From Psychromonas sp. SP041 (GTDB taxonomy: Bacteria; Pseudomonadota; Gammaproteobacteria; Enterobacterales; Psychromonadaceae): 53,386 bases of DNA. The stretch is from positions 1-53,386 of the forward strand of contig NZ_CBRF02000032.1 in assembly GCF_000470315.2 (NCBI RefSeq), given 5' to 3'. The number at the start of each line of letters is the position of its first letter. The first letter of the stretch is position 1. The notes under the pieces are model-generated. The model was given only the letters and a program-made list of their open reading frames with translations. It had not been told where the DNA came from and did not search any database. Of this stretch, positions 36,224-45,520 are shown in pieces. Made by a program: the position numbers and the translations under genes.

Positions 36224-36646
36224 TTATTTAAAATTACTCGATAACGAAAAAAATACTTTTTTGCCTCGGTTGTTACTTTCTTTAAGCATATGGATAGGTG
36301 ATAGCTCTTTATTAAAACCTTCATAACCAAGTGTAATTTCTTTCAATGCCGCTTCATCTAAAGATTGGAATGCCATAGACCAATCAGAGAACGCACGTTG
36401 TTTAATATTGCCTTCATAGAAAACACCGATACTGGTATGACGTAAATCTTCACAAATAGTTTGGTATAACGCTTTAACGACATTTTTATCGCCTTCCAAT
36501 ATTTGCATAATCTCCCTATCATGATAAATCAACAAACCAGTGACCCCGAGCTCCTTATTTTTAATTCGAGCCTTCGTTAAAATATCCATTAGCTCATCTT
36601 CTGATAAACGTTGAGGTGCAACACTGGTATAAAGCAATTCAAACAT
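36224..36646 (-). CDS. BLUF-domain blue-light photoreceptor
   Basis: A 140-residue short BLUF protein that should bind FAD and sense blue light. The key residues are in place: Tyr6 (LLYTS), Asn30 (ARIKNKELGVTGLLIY) and Gln48 (IMQILEG). The DWSMAF segment near residue 92 holds the semi-conserved Trp/Met. About 40 residues follow the BLUF core and no output domain is fused, so it probably signals through a partner protein. No obvious partner (EAL, cyclase or regulator) is adjacent. It is monocistronic. Confidence 0.92.
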   Translation of the reverse strand: MFELLYTSVAPQRLSEDELMDILTKARIKNKELGVTGLLIYHDREIMQILEGDKNVVKALYQTICEDLRHTSIGVFYEGNIKQRAFSDWSMAFQSLDEAALKEITLGYEGFNKELSPIHMLKESNNRGKKVFFSLSSNFK

Positions 36647-36744
36647 AGTTAATTTAACCCATTGATAAAGTTATTAGATAATTAATTTAACTATAGCTTG
36701 TTAAAACAATAATATATAAAAAGTAGTATTTAAATTAACAAAAT

Positions 36745-37125
36745 TTATTCATAAATTTCTAATGGAAGTCCATCTGGGTCACTAAAAAAGGTATATTTCC
36801 TATTGGTATATGGATCTATTCTGATCGGCTCAACGTTAACACCCATTGTTAATAGATAAGCAGTAACCACTTCAACAGAATCGACACTAAAGGCTAAGTG
36901 CCTCAATCCTAATGCTTCTGGATAACTTGGACGTTCAGGTGCATTTTTAAAAGAGAACAATTCTATTTGCCCTCCATTAGGTAATTCAAGATCAAGCTTA
37001 TAAGCATCACGAGGTGTTTGATAGTTTTCAGCAATAACCTGTAACTTTAAAATTGAAGTATAAAAGTGTTTTGAAACGACATAATCAGAGCAAATAATGG
37101 CGGCATGATGAATTGATTTAAGCAT
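36745..37125 (-). CDS. VOC-family protein, GloA2/YaeR-like
   Basis: A 126-residue vicinal-oxygen-chelate protein. Motifs IHHAAIICSDYVVSKHFYT (about 5-23), DLELPNGGQIELFSF, GLRHLAFSVDSVE and the final FFSDPDGLPLEIYE match the E. coli YaeR (GloA2) type. Metal ligands are His6/His7, a Glu in QIELF, His76 and the Glu near the C-terminus. It is possibly a lyase or an uncharacterised VOC enzyme. The Shine-Dalgarno is weak. Confidence 0.85.
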   Translation of the reverse strand: MLKSIHHAAIICSDYVVSKHFYTSILKLQVIAENYQTPRDAYKLDLELPNGGQIELFSFKNAPERPSYPEALGLRHLAFSVDSVEVVTAYLLTMGVNVEPIRIDPYTNRKYTFFSDPDGLPLEIYE

Positions 37126-37318
37126 TTTATATCCTACAGAGTCAGTTTTATTAAAGGCAGTGATTTACTATTACTAATGTAAAAATAACGACGCCTAGAT
37201 TCACATAATAAGTGTAATTTGTTACTGTGATATCAAATTAAAATGAGACATGACTCTAAAAAATCAACTAAAAAACACATAAATTATTTTTAATATGCGA
37301 CAAATCGAAGGAGCCAAC

Positions 37319-37816
37319 ATGAATGATATTGACATTAGACTAATCACAGATAAAGACATTCGTGGTTTCTATGACGCTTTATGTAGTGTAGCAAGTGAAG
37401 GTATTTATTTACTAACAACAACCCCACCAGCTTATGAAAAAAAGCAGTATTTTGTCCTTAATAATATTGACAAGAATAATGCTCAATATGTTGCCGTACA
37501 AAAAGATAAAGTAATAGGTTGGGTTGATATTATTCCACTAGAACGAAATACTATGACACATGTTGGACACCTCGGTATGGGTGTTTTATCTGAATTTAGA
37601 GGGTTAGGCATTGGGACTAAATTGTTAAACAAAGCAATGGAGCACGCTTGGAATCAAAAATTAACACGTTTAGAGTTAGAAGTATTTTCTGACAATGAAG
37701 CAGCAATTCAATTATACAAAAAATGCGATTTTAAAGTCGAAGGCATAAAAAAATCCGCTCGCCTTTTTGAAAACAAATATCAAGATATAACTATCATGGC
37801 ACAATATAATATATGA
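37319..37816 (+). CDS. GNAT-family N-acetyltransferase
   Basis: 165 residues. The acetyl-CoA-binding motif A is HLGMGVLSEFRGLGIGTKLLNKAM (about 84-107, Arg/Gly loop RGLGIG), followed by LELEVFSDNEAAIQLYKKCDF, typical of the broad GNAT group. Start at ATG 37319 with AAGGAG at ideal spacing; an in-frame ATG eight codons earlier lies before this site. The acceptor is unknown; a spermidine/amino-acid type or RimJ-like substrate is possible. Confidence 0.85.
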   Translation: MNDIDIRLITDKDIRGFYDALCSVASEGIYLLTTTPPAYEKKQYFVLNNIDKNNAQYVAVQKDKVIGWVDIIPLERNTMTHVGHLGMGVLSEFRGLGIGTKLLNKAMEHAWNQKLTRLELEVFSDNEAAIQLYKKCDFKVEGIKKSARLFENKYQDITIMAQYNI

Positions 37817-38016
37817 CCTAATTAGTGGTCATATTTCGAATATGTATTAATTAGCATAATGCCAGTATTCTTATACTAATTAAGTGAATTTAAACTGAAT
37901 ATCTTTCACTTAAAAATGGCTAATGACAAAAATCTAACGTAATAACTCAAACATAATGTCCGTCTAGTATTGTTTTTCTAAGGCGTATTATGATTATTTC
38001 CAAATCAGAGGTAAAA

Positions 38017-38490
38017 ATGATAATACGTTTTATGGATTCAGCTGATCTGAAAAGTGCTGCTCAAATACATCAACTCACCTTTCCGAGACAACCCAACTCA
38101 CTTGAATGGTTGCAATGTAATTTAAATGCAACTCCTCGCTTTCTTAATTTTGTAGTGGTAGTTAATCATCATATTGTTGGTTATATCATTTGGGTTCAAA
38201 AAAGTGGATTTCGCTCCGAAGCAGTAATAGAGCTAGAGCAATTAGCTGTTCATCCTCATTTTCAAGGGCAAGGAATTGCTCGTAAATTAATTAATGAATC
38301 GCTTTTATTAGTAAAAAAGCAACTTGCCGATAACGACTCAATTTTAAAACATATCATGGTAACAACAAGATCAGATAACGTTGTTCAGCAACTTTACAAA
38401 GAGACATTAGGCGCAGAAGTTGAAACGACCATTTCGAACCTTTATTCTGCAGATGAAGTATTAATGATTGCCCGAAATGTTAGTGCATAA
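38017..38490 (+). CDS. GNAT-family N-acetyltransferase (RimI-like)
   Basis: 157 residues starting at ATG 38017 after CAGAGG; an upstream in-frame ATG at 37990 with AAGGCG is the alternative. Motif A is LEQLAVHPHFQGQGIARKLINESL (about 75-98, loop QGQGIA). The C-terminal part TTRSDNVVQQLYKETLG aligns with motif B. The substrate is unknown. It is probably cytoplasmic and monocistronic. Confidence 0.82.
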   Translation: MIIRFMDSADLKSAAQIHQLTFPRQPNSLEWLQCNLNATPRFLNFVVVVNHHIVGYIIWVQKSGFRSEAVIELEQLAVHPHFQGQGIARKLINESLLLVKKQLADNDSILKHIMVTTRSDNVVQQLYKETLGAEVETTISNLYSADEVLMIARNVSA

Positions 38491-38936
38491 CGTTATAAAT
38501 GGGTTCACCATGGTTGGAGATGTTCTATTCGTCTCCAAAATGAATCACTTTTTGAACAGCAATAGTCTTTTACATTCAGATGCAGGGTTTATTGATGTTA
38601 ATGATAGTAATAAAGTGTCTAAACGAATTTATATTCAAGGGGTTAAGAACCCTTAATAATTTGACCAAATCATGATAAATAATCTGAAATAATGTTTTAT
38701 TAAAAAGGATAGTAAACCGTTGACTGCTTTCCTCTCATTAAGATTTATTCCAATAATTTTTTAGACTTTTAAGGAATATATATGTTCAATTTATTTACCT
38801 CTGTAGTTTTACCAAACAATTAGTACTCACCTTATTAAGTGATTAAACAAACACCTTAATATTAATGATTATCATTAGTGTAAAGAAGGTGAGTTTAACG
38901 ATATAATCATTTTTATTTCTATTCAAGGTGTTACAC
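38491..38936. other. Intergenic region before the siderophore operon
   Basis: A 446-bp gap. It includes a short hairpin (AAGGGGTTAAGAACCCTT near 38637), a possible 13-codon leader peptide at 38782-38823 and a Fur-box-like palindrome at 38863-38877 upstream of fepB. A 62-codon open frame starting inside the GNAT gene is not convincing. Confidence 0.55.
38863..38877. promoter_or_regulatory. Fur-box-like palindrome upstream of fepB
   Basis: TAATGATTATCATTA matches the core of the Fur consensus and lies 60-74 bp before the fepB start at 38937. It fits iron repression of the uptake operon. Confidence 0.7.
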
Positions 38937-39953
38937 ATGATTCGATTACTTGTCCGCCCTTTCTTAATACTCTTTACTGGGTTTTTATTAGCAAGTTGTG
39001 GCGATGCACAAAATACTAATTCAACATTAGCAATCGATCAAATAGAAAAAGATCCTTCAGGTTGGCCAAGAAGCATCATGACTTCACAGGGACTATTAAC
39101 ACTAGATAAACCACCTCAACGTATCGTGTCTACCAGTGTGACTTTATCTGGCACATTGCTCGCGATAGATGCGCCTTTAGTGGCTTCTGGCGCCACCATG
39201 CCAAACACCAACGTCGCCTCAGAAAAAGGCTTTATGCGTCAATGGGACAGTATTGCAGAGCAACGAGATGTACAAGCCTTGTATCAAAGTGAGCCTAATG
39301 CCGAAGCTATTATTAAAGCGCAACCCGATATTATTATCATTTCAACCACTGGCGCTGACTCGGCAATGCGTTTGTATGATCAACTTAAAGATATCGCCCC
39401 GACTCTTGTCATTCGTTACGATGATAAAAGCTGGCTGCAATTGGCACAGATATTTGGTGACCTGTTTGGGTTAGAAGCACAAGCGAAATCAGTCATTGAT
39501 TCATTCAAACAACAAGCCATACAAACCAAAAAAAGCATCACATTGCCTGCACAACCGACTACTGCGATGGTTTATAACCCTGATGGCAGTGGCGCCAGCA
39601 TTTGGACAAGCCAATCAGCTCAAGGGCGTTTACTAGAAGAGTTAGGTTTTACGCTGGCCACCATCCCAGATTCAATTAAAGGCGATATTAGTATGGGCGT
39701 TCGCGATGACATTATTATCGCTAAAGGTGAGCGATTCCCAGATGCAGTGACCGGTCAATCCATTCTGTTATTTGCTACTGAACAAGCGTCAGAGAAACTA
39801 GTACTCGACAATAGTTTTTTACAAAACAATAAAGCAGTTCAAAATAACCAAGTGTATGCCGTTGGTAACGATACTTTCAGGCTCGACTATTACAGCGCAA
39901 CCAACCTGCTAACACGATTACAGTCGTTGTTTGGTGACAGCAACAATGATTAA
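38937..39953 (+). CDS. fepB: Catecholate siderophore ABC transporter, substrate-binding lipoprotein (FepB-like)
   Basis: A 338-residue periplasmic class III binding protein. The signal peptide ends in a lipobox (GFLLASC, Cys at about residue 20), so it is lipid-anchored. After it, GWPRSIMTSQGLLTLDKPPQRIVSTS and the FWRDYYSA-like end FRLDYYSATNLL are typical of FepB of the enterobactin system. Start at ATG 38937, 6 bases after AAGGTG. It is the first gene of fepB-fepD-fepG-fepC, and its end overlaps fepD by 8 bp. Confidence 0.88.
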   Translation: MIRLLVRPFLILFTGFLLASCGDAQNTNSTLAIDQIEKDPSGWPRSIMTSQGLLTLDKPPQRIVSTSVTLSGTLLAIDAPLVASGATMPNTNVASEKGFMRQWDSIAEQRDVQALYQSEPNAEAIIKAQPDIIIISTTGADSAMRLYDQLKDIAPTLVIRYDDKSWLQLAQIFGDLFGLEAQAKSVIDSFKQQAIQTKKSITLPAQPTTAMVYNPDGSGASIWTSQSAQGRLLEELGFTLATIPDSIKGDISMGVRDDIIIAKGERFPDAVTGQSILLFATEQASEKLVLDNSFLQNNKAVQNNQVYAVGNDTFRLDYYSATNLLTRLQSLFGDSNND

Positions 39954-40995
39954 TGGTCAAACTCATAACGGTTCAACAAGTCGCTATCAATCCTTACGTA
40001 GCTTAGTATTAAGTCGTTTTCAATGGCTGATGCTTTGCATATTATTGTTGGCCTTGATCATGGTCGCCAGCCTATGTATTGGTGCTAAATCATTACCCAT
40101 CAGTGATATTTACCATGTTCTATTTTCCGACCAACCCGGATTAACCAGCACAATTATCTTTGAAGGTCGTTTACCAAGAACATTAAATGGATTATTTGTA
40201 GGCATGGCCTTAGGTACTTCAGGTGCCTTAATACAAGCAATCACCCGAAACCCGTTGGCAGACCCAGGCATACTCGGCATCAATTTAGGCGCTAGCTTGG
40301 CAGTCGCCATTGCAGTGGTGTTTTTAGGCGCTACACAGTTTAGTGACTTTTTCATTTATGCCGCGCTAGGTTCATTAGTAGCGAGCTTATTGATATTTGC
40401 TATTGGCAGTCTCAGTGCCGGTAAAGTAGACCCGCTTAAATTAACCTTAGCAGGTATAGCATTAGGGGCAGTATTTGCAGGCCTTAGTTCTGCATTAATT
40501 CTATTTAATCCTCTGGCCTTTGACCAAGTACGATTTTGGACAGTAGGTAGTTTGGATATTCGCACCCTGTCGGTCCCTTTATATATCGCGCCTGTTGTTA
40601 TTGCCGGATGTTTATTAGCCTTAAGCATTACACCTGCATTAAACGCGTTTGGTTTAGGGGATGCATTAGCGGCTTCGCTGGGCAGTAACCCTATTCGAGT
40701 GCAAATTATTGGTTTAATTACTATTACCTTATTATGCGGAGCAGCAACCGCCGCCGCCGGCCCAATAGGGTTTGTTAGTTTAATGATGCCGCATATTGCG
40801 CGTTGGATGGTTGGCCCTGATCAACGATGGATCATTCCATTCAGTTTTATTCTCACGCCTTGTTTATTACTTATTGCTGACATTATTGGCCGAGTTTTAG
40901 TGGTTGGTGAATTAAGAGTCTCTATTGTCACCGCTTTTATCGGGGCACCTATTCTGATTTATCTGGTACGTAGAAAAGGTGCGAGTAGTTTATGA
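39946..40995 (+). CDS. fepD: Catecholate siderophore ABC transporter permease (FepD-like)
   Basis: A 349-residue FecCD-family inner-membrane permease with about 9-10 helices. Conserved segments are GRLPRTLNGLFVGMALGTSGALIQAITRNPLADPGILGINLGA (about 75-118) and GPIGFVSLMMPHIARWMVG near 285. The ATG at 39946 overlaps the fepB stop; an upstream in-frame GTG is also open. It forms a heterodimer with the next gene product. The ATGA overlap with fepG indicates translational coupling. Confidence 0.9.
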   Translation: MINGQTHNGSTSRYQSLRSLVLSRFQWLMLCILLLALIMVASLCIGAKSLPISDIYHVLFSDQPGLTSTIIFEGRLPRTLNGLFVGMALGTSGALIQAITRNPLADPGILGINLGASLAVAIAVVFLGATQFSDFFIYAALGSLVASLLIFAIGSLSAGKVDPLKLTLAGIALGAVFAGLSSALILFNPLAFDQVRFWTVGSLDIRTLSVPLYIAPVVIAGCLLALSITPALNAFGLGDALAASLGSNPIRVQIIGLITITLLCGAATAAAGPIGFVSLMMPHIARWMVGPDQRWIIPFSFILTPCLLLIADIIGRVLVVGELRVSIVTAFIGAPILIYLVRRKGASSL

Positions 40996-42032
40996 TCGCT
41001 AATAGCAGCCATTCTTCACGCACGCCTACACCTAAACCTAAACCTACACGCTCTATTTTAGGCCGAGCTTTTGTGTTTACTTTAGCCTTGGCCTTAATCT
41101 TTTTTACCCTATTTATTGGCAATGGTATTGGTGATGGTATTGCCAACAACCTACAAGGTATTTGGCAGTTAATCATCGGTGAAGCAGATAAATATCAATC
41201 GATTGTCGTGTGGCAGTGGCGAGCGTCAAGGTTGTTCGGCGCCCTCATCATTGGTGCCGCATTAGGCATTAGTGGTGCCGTTTTCCAGTCATTGGTCAGA
41301 AACCCACTTGGTAGCCCAGACATTACAGGCTTCAATGTCGGTGCTTTCACTGGCGTACTCATTGCTATCGCCCTATTTGGTAACTTGTATTGGTACAGTG
41401 TAATTGGTGCATTAATCGGTGGTTTAGCTGCGGCGGTTTTAGTTTATCTCTTTGCTTATCGTGATGGGCACTCAGGCTTCAGGTTAATTATTGTTGGTAT
41501 TGCCATCAGTGCCACGTTAACCGCGTTTAATCAATGGTTGTCACTAACCGTTTCATTAGAAACCGCAATGACTGCAGCTTTATGGAGTGCGGGATCATTA
41601 AATGGCATGACTTGGTCACGCATCATGCCAGCGACCCTATTAATATTGGTGTTAATCGGTCTATCAATGCTATTAAACACCCGTATGAAATTATTAGAAA
41701 TGGGCGATGACACCGCGGCAGCATTAGGTATTTCAGTCAATAAAACACGCTTGGTATTAATGTTAGTTGGCGTGTCGCTAACCGCAGTGACGACGGCTAT
41801 CACCGGCCCAATCTCTTTTATTTCATTGGCCGCCCCACAAATAGCACGTCGACTACATCCACAACGCCATATTACCCTGTTTGGCTCTGCGCTAGTGGGT
41901 GCATTGTTGCTCACCAGTGCTGACTTTATTGCTCAACACGGTTGGCAAAACACCACCTTGCCAGTAGGACTTGTCACCATTAGCTTAGGTGGCCTCTATC
42001 TAGTTTATTTGATTATTCGAGAAGGTAAATAA
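40992..42032 (+). CDS. fepG: Catecholate siderophore ABC transporter permease (FepG-like)
   Basis: A 346-residue FecCD permease, second subunit. Conserved segments are WRASRLFGALIIGAALGISGAVFQSLVRNPLGSPDITGFNVGA (about 76-118) and GPISFISLAAPQIARRL near 275. It begins with a 4-base overlap with fepD and ends with a 1-base overlap with fepC. The N-terminal 30 residues are proline/lysine-rich (TPKPKPTRS), with AT-poor codons unlike the rest. Confidence 0.9.
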   Translation: MIANSSHSSRTPTPKPKPTRSILGRAFVFTLALALIFFTLFIGNGIGDGIANNLQGIWQLIIGEADKYQSIVVWQWRASRLFGALIIGAALGISGAVFQSLVRNPLGSPDITGFNVGAFTGVLIAIALFGNLYWYSVIGALIGGLAAAVLVYLFAYRDGHSGFRLIIVGIAISATLTAFNQWLSLTVSLETAMTAALWSAGSLNGMTWSRIMPATLLILVLIGLSMLLNTRMKLLEMGDDTAAALGISVNKTRLVLMLVGVSLTAVTTAITGPISFISLAAPQIARRLHPQRHITLFGSALVGALLLTSADFIAQHGWQNTTLPVGLVTISLGGLYLVYLIIREGK

Positions 42033-42886
42033 TGACACAATCATCATTTAAGGCACGTTGTGTCAGCACATCAGAAACAATGACTGAACAAGCAGCACTG
42101 GAAACAAAATCAGTAACCCTAGCCTACGAACACAATGTGATTGCCAAAGACCTCTCAGTGGAGATTCCTCACGGTAAATTCACGGTTATAGTCGGACCAA
42201 ACGGCTGTGGCAAATCGACCCTATTACGTTCATTAAGTCGTTTACTGGTGCCTAAATCAGGTGAGATTTTATTAAATGGAGAGAACATACACAGTCAATC
42301 TACACGGGAAGTGGCTAAAAAATTAGGCTTGTTACCGCAATCTGCCATTGCGCCTGACGGCATTAAGGTAATCGATTTAGTATCACGTGGCCGATTCCCG
42401 CATCAAAAATGGTTTCAACCTTGGTCTGAAGCCGATCAAAAAGCCGTGGAGTTAGCCATGCAAGCGACAGGCATAATGGATTTTGCGCAGCTCAATGTCG
42501 ACCAGTTATCTGGCGGTCAACGTCAACGAGTCTGGGTTGCGATGGCATTAGCACAAGAAACATCCTTATTGTTATTGGACGAACCCACCACTTATTTAGA
42601 TATTGCCCACCAAATCGAACTGATGGATCTATTTCAAGATCTCAATCGGATTCAAGGTCATACATTAGTCGCGGTATTGCATGACCTTAATCATGCTTGT
42701 CGTTATGCGGACCATTTGATCATGATAAAATCAGGTGAAATAATTGCCACCGGCTCACCAAATGACATCATCACCGAAACACTTATTGAAGAGGTATTTG
42801 GGTTGTCCTGTTTAATTTTTCCTGATCCTATTTCGAATACGCCTTTAATTATACCGCGTGGCAGAGCCTCAACAGCCACCAGTTAA
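42032..42886 (+). CDS. fepC: Catecholate siderophore ABC transporter ATPase (FepC-like)
   Basis: A 284-residue ATPase that powers FepDG. Walker A is GPNGCGKST (55-63), signature LSGGQRQRVW (about 160), Walker B LLLLDEPT, and the switch is His in AVLHDLNHACRYAD. It starts in the last base of the fepG stop codon. The N-terminus is about 20 residues longer than usual; an internal ATG (METKS-type start is absent, but MTEQ at residue 17) could be the true start. It is the last gene of the operon and faces fes. Confidence 0.92.
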   Translation: MTQSSFKARCVSTSETMTEQAALETKSVTLAYEHNVIAKDLSVEIPHGKFTVIVGPNGCGKSTLLRSLSRLLVPKSGEILLNGENIHSQSTREVAKKLGLLPQSAIAPDGIKVIDLVSRGRFPHQKWFQPWSEADQKAVELAMQATGIMDFAQLNVDQLSGGQRQRVWVAMALAQETSLLLLDEPTTYLDIAHQIELMDLFQDLNRIQGHTLVAVLHDLNHACRYADHLIMIKSGEIIATGSPNDIITETLIEEVFGLSCLIFPDPISNTPLIIPRGRASTATS

Positions 42887-42910
42887 CGCAATTAAACGAA
42901 ACTAAAACTA

Positions 42911-42935
42911 AATTAGATTAGATTAGATTAGATTA
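42911..42935. repeat. Short (TTAGA)n array between fepC and fes
   Basis: About five tandem TTAGA units in the 78-bp convergent gap. No typical terminator was seen. Confidence 0.7.
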
Positions 42936-42964
42936 AATCCAAACTAACCTAAACACTAAAAAAG

Positions 42965-44278
42965 CTAAACCTGACTGGGTAAAAGTGACACTAAACCGTT
43001 TATCAAAGAGGATCGCCATGATAACCAATCGTGGCCACCATCCACTTTTTGATAGGTAATTTTCGCGCCATGTTGTTTGAATATTTCATAATGTAAATCG
43101 TTATAAACGCTTAATTGTGTTTCAGCATTACCAACGGTTTGATAAATATGTAAACCAGCAACGCTCATCTCACCATTTGATACCCGGTCAGCTAAACTAT
43201 TTTTGGGTACTATTTTATTCCAATCTGGATGCTCTGATTTATAAGCATCAGGATCTTGCATCCTTTCAATCTCCGGCCACCAAAACGAACCAGATAATGA
43301 GATCACCTTAGTAAAATACGTCGGAAAATGTATCCCTGCGTAGACAGCAGATAATCCGCCCAAACTTTGCCCTGCTACGATGACCTCTGAGATTGATTGA
43401 TCTGATTGCAACAGCTTATCTGCAACTTTAGGTAACAACTGTTCAGTGATCGCTTGCCAAAATAATTGAGAACAACTCAGTTCCTGCCAACGAGTTTTCC
43501 CGTCAATAGAGGGAATTAACAGGTAATGAGCGGGTGTTAGTTTGTTAATATTAGTTAAGTATTGCAGCACAGATAGCATCCCGGAATCTGCTCCCCACTT
43601 TTCTCCATCTAATAAAATAACTAAAGGTGCTTTACCCGTCGCCGTAGAAAAAATCGTACATTGGCGTTGATTATCTAGCTGTTCCGCCAACCATGTGAAA
43701 TTTATATTTTCCGCGATAAACAAGTTCGTAAGCTTGTCTTGATCCCATTCTTGCCAACCTAACTCACGTGGCGCATTCGGTAAATGTAATGAGGAGTTCA
43801 GTCCCCAACCAGACGCAATCGACGCGCCGCTATTCAATGAGTCTAGCACTTGCTGCTTTACCATTTCTAACCACCAGCGGCGTTGTGCATTTCGACTTTC
43901 GTCGCCTTGTTTGACAAGTTGTGGTAACTGATTAGCTTGAATCGGAATAAAAGAATAACTGCCGCGCCATTTGTCATTAATATCCAAACAAGCAAACCAT
44001 AGATCGCTGTTGTTATATCTGTTTAAACAGTTAGGTTGCCATGTGTTGTGGTTGGTCAATCCGTTAACATTTAAGATAACCGAGCAGGTTGTTGATGAGT
44101 GCTTATCGCCTTCAGGATCTTGCCATATAAATAATACTCTACAAATGCCATTCTGTTGTACCTTGATAAAAGGAGCTTCACATTTAGCTAGATTACTCCA
44201 CCATTGAGAAGAACCAATAGCATTTTTTGAGAGATCAAAATACGTTAATAAACTGTCTAATGGTAATGGGTTGTTCAT
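42965..44278 (-). CDS. fes: Enterochelin esterase (Fes-like)
   Basis: A 437-residue cytoplasmic alpha/beta-hydrolase that cleaves the trilactone of ferric enterobactin-type siderophores so iron can be released. The N-terminal Fes domain (about 1-190) contains FIWQDPEGD and WFACLDINDKWRGSY. The catalytic domain has LLDGEKWG, the nucleophile Ser305 in GQSLGG and the His in VDGGHDWLSW near 415. It is convergent with fepC and 78 bp upstream of the AraC gene on the same strand. It is slightly longer than E. coli Fes (about 400). Presence of Fes implies use of triscatecholate or linear dihydroxybenzoyl-serine siderophores. Confidence 0.9.
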   Translation of the reverse strand: MNNPLPLDSLLTYFDLSKNAIGSSQWWSNLAKCEAPFIKVQQNGICRVLFIWQDPEGDKHSSTTCSVILNVNGLTNHNTWQPNCLNRYNNSDLWFACLDINDKWRGSYSFIPIQANQLPQLVKQGDESRNAQRRWWLEMVKQQVLDSLNSGASIASGWGLNSSLHLPNAPRELGWQEWDQDKLTNLFIAENINFTWLAEQLDNQRQCTIFSTATGKAPLVILLDGEKWGADSGMLSVLQYLTNINKLTPAHYLLIPSIDGKTRWQELSCSQLFWQAITEQLLPKVADKLLQSDQSISEVIVAGQSLGGLSAVYAGIHFPTYFTKVISLSGSFWWPEIERMQDPDAYKSEHPDWNKIVPKNSLADRVSNGEMSVAGLHIYQTVGNAETQLSVYNDLHYEIFKQHGAKITYQKVDGGHDWLSWRSSLINGLVSLLPSQV

Positions 44279-44356
44279 TAATAACCTTTTTATTTTTAGA
44301 AAAAATGTTAGTCAACATATTGATAAAGAATCTAATAAACCGTCATTGTAAAGCGA

Positions 44357-45421
44357 CTATACCTGATCGGCTTTTAGAATGAGATCCTGTGGTGGTATGC
44401 CGAACACTTTTTTAAATGCACTGGTGAAATTAGAAGGATGACGATACCCCGCATTATATGCGGCTTCAGAAATAGTGATTAAACCCGCCTCTAATTGCTT
44501 TTTGGCAATATTTAAGCGCCGACGACGAATGTAACTTAATACACTGATACCCAGTGAGTTTTTAAATTTATGCTGCAAACTAGAAACACTCATTGCAGAA
44601 AACTTTGCCAAATGGCTCACAGACAATTCCTGACTTAAGTTAGCTTCAATATAAGACATCAAGGTGTTTAAAACAGGATCGTACTCTGTTGATTCATTGA
44701 CTAAACGAGTACTTTCAAGTTGATTTATAACACTAGTGGCATCATTAAGTTGCATAAAAACTTGAATCAATAATTGCTGCGTTAATGACTCAAGGTTCAT
44801 CTGCTCAATTACCGTACTGGGTGCACTGGACTTTATAATATCGGTTGTTAAAGCGAGTACCTCAGTCGTTAGTTTCAACTCAAAGTTAGCTAAATGTTGG
44901 CTAATAAATTGACTAAAATTATCATTACAACGAATACGATCTTCGATCCATTGATGGGGTAATATAATGTTAAGTTTAGCAACTTGGTTGCCTTTATATA
45001 GCGTACGACGAAAACTCACCGCTCTCGTCAAACTAACAATAACACCGCGTTGCTGCTCTTCTGCATCATATAAAAAGTTTAAATCATCATAACCAAAGTC
45101 TAATTTACCCGCTAACAATATGGTGATACAAAGCGATTTTTTGGCAGTGGTCAACACCTGGAAATCCACTAACTCTTTAGTCTTTCCACCATATAAAATA
45201 AAGCTGTTGTCCACTTGATAAGAGATAAGGTCGCCTTCTATTAACGCTAAACTTGGCTTGTTTTTATCTGCATTATTGGCGTTAGAATGACTGTCAGAAA
45301 AAATAGTTTTTTGCTTTAACCCTCCAATTGTTCGGATAAGAGTACCTTTAGGTAAAGTCTGTTTTAACTTTCCTTTAAACTTCATATTATTTTTTTCCAT
45401 AACCAAATAGCTATTTCGCAT
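44357..45421 (-). CDS. AraC-family regulator of siderophore uptake (PchR-like)
   Basis: A 354-residue protein with a variable sensor domain (about 50-240) and a C-terminal double HTH AraC domain (about 255-350: HLAKFSAMSVSSLQHKFKNSLGISVLSYIRRRRL, then ISEAAYNAGYRHPSNFTSAFKKVFGIPP). The GYRHPSNFTSAFKKVFG signature is standard. PchR-type proteins sense the incoming ferric siderophore and activate receptor genes. It is divergent from the TonB receptor gene (99-bp gap) and probably activates it. Starts at 45421, 45400 or 45385 are all possible. Confidence 0.85.
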   Translation of the reverse strand: MRNSYLVMEKNNMKFKGKLKQTLPKGTLIRTIGGLKQKTIFSDSHSNANNADKNKPSLALIEGDLISYQVDNSFILYGGKTKELVDFQVLTTAKKSLCITILLAGKLDFGYDDLNFLYDAEEQQRGVIVSLTRAVSFRRTLYKGNQVAKLNIILPHQWIEDRIRCNDNFSQFISQHLANFELKLTTEVLALTTDIIKSSAPSTVIEQMNLESLTQQLLIQVFMQLNDATSVINQLESTRLVNESTEYDPVLNTLMSYIEANLSQELSVSHLAKFSAMSVSSLQHKFKNSLGISVLSYIRRRRLNIAKKQLEAGLITISEAAYNAGYRHPSNFTSAFKKVFGIPPQDLILKADQV

Positions 45422-45462
45422 AACCTATTATGCTGTGATCTTAATAGTATTTACATTACCAT

Positions 45463-45481
45463 TAATACGAATAAATATCAT
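45463..45481. promoter_or_regulatory. Weak Fur-box-like sequence between the AraC and receptor genes
   Basis: ACGAATAAATATCATTACC shares about 12 of 19 positions with the Fur consensus and sits in the divergent promoter region. Weak on its own; supported mainly by context. Confidence 0.35.
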
Positions 45482-45520
45482 TACCAACCAATATAAAAAC
45501 ATAATAATGGAACTAGTAAT

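Noticed and set aside
38468..38656. 62-codon open frame after the second GNAT gene
   Set aside because: It starts inside the GNAT coding sequence, has no ribosome-binding site and no recognisable domain.
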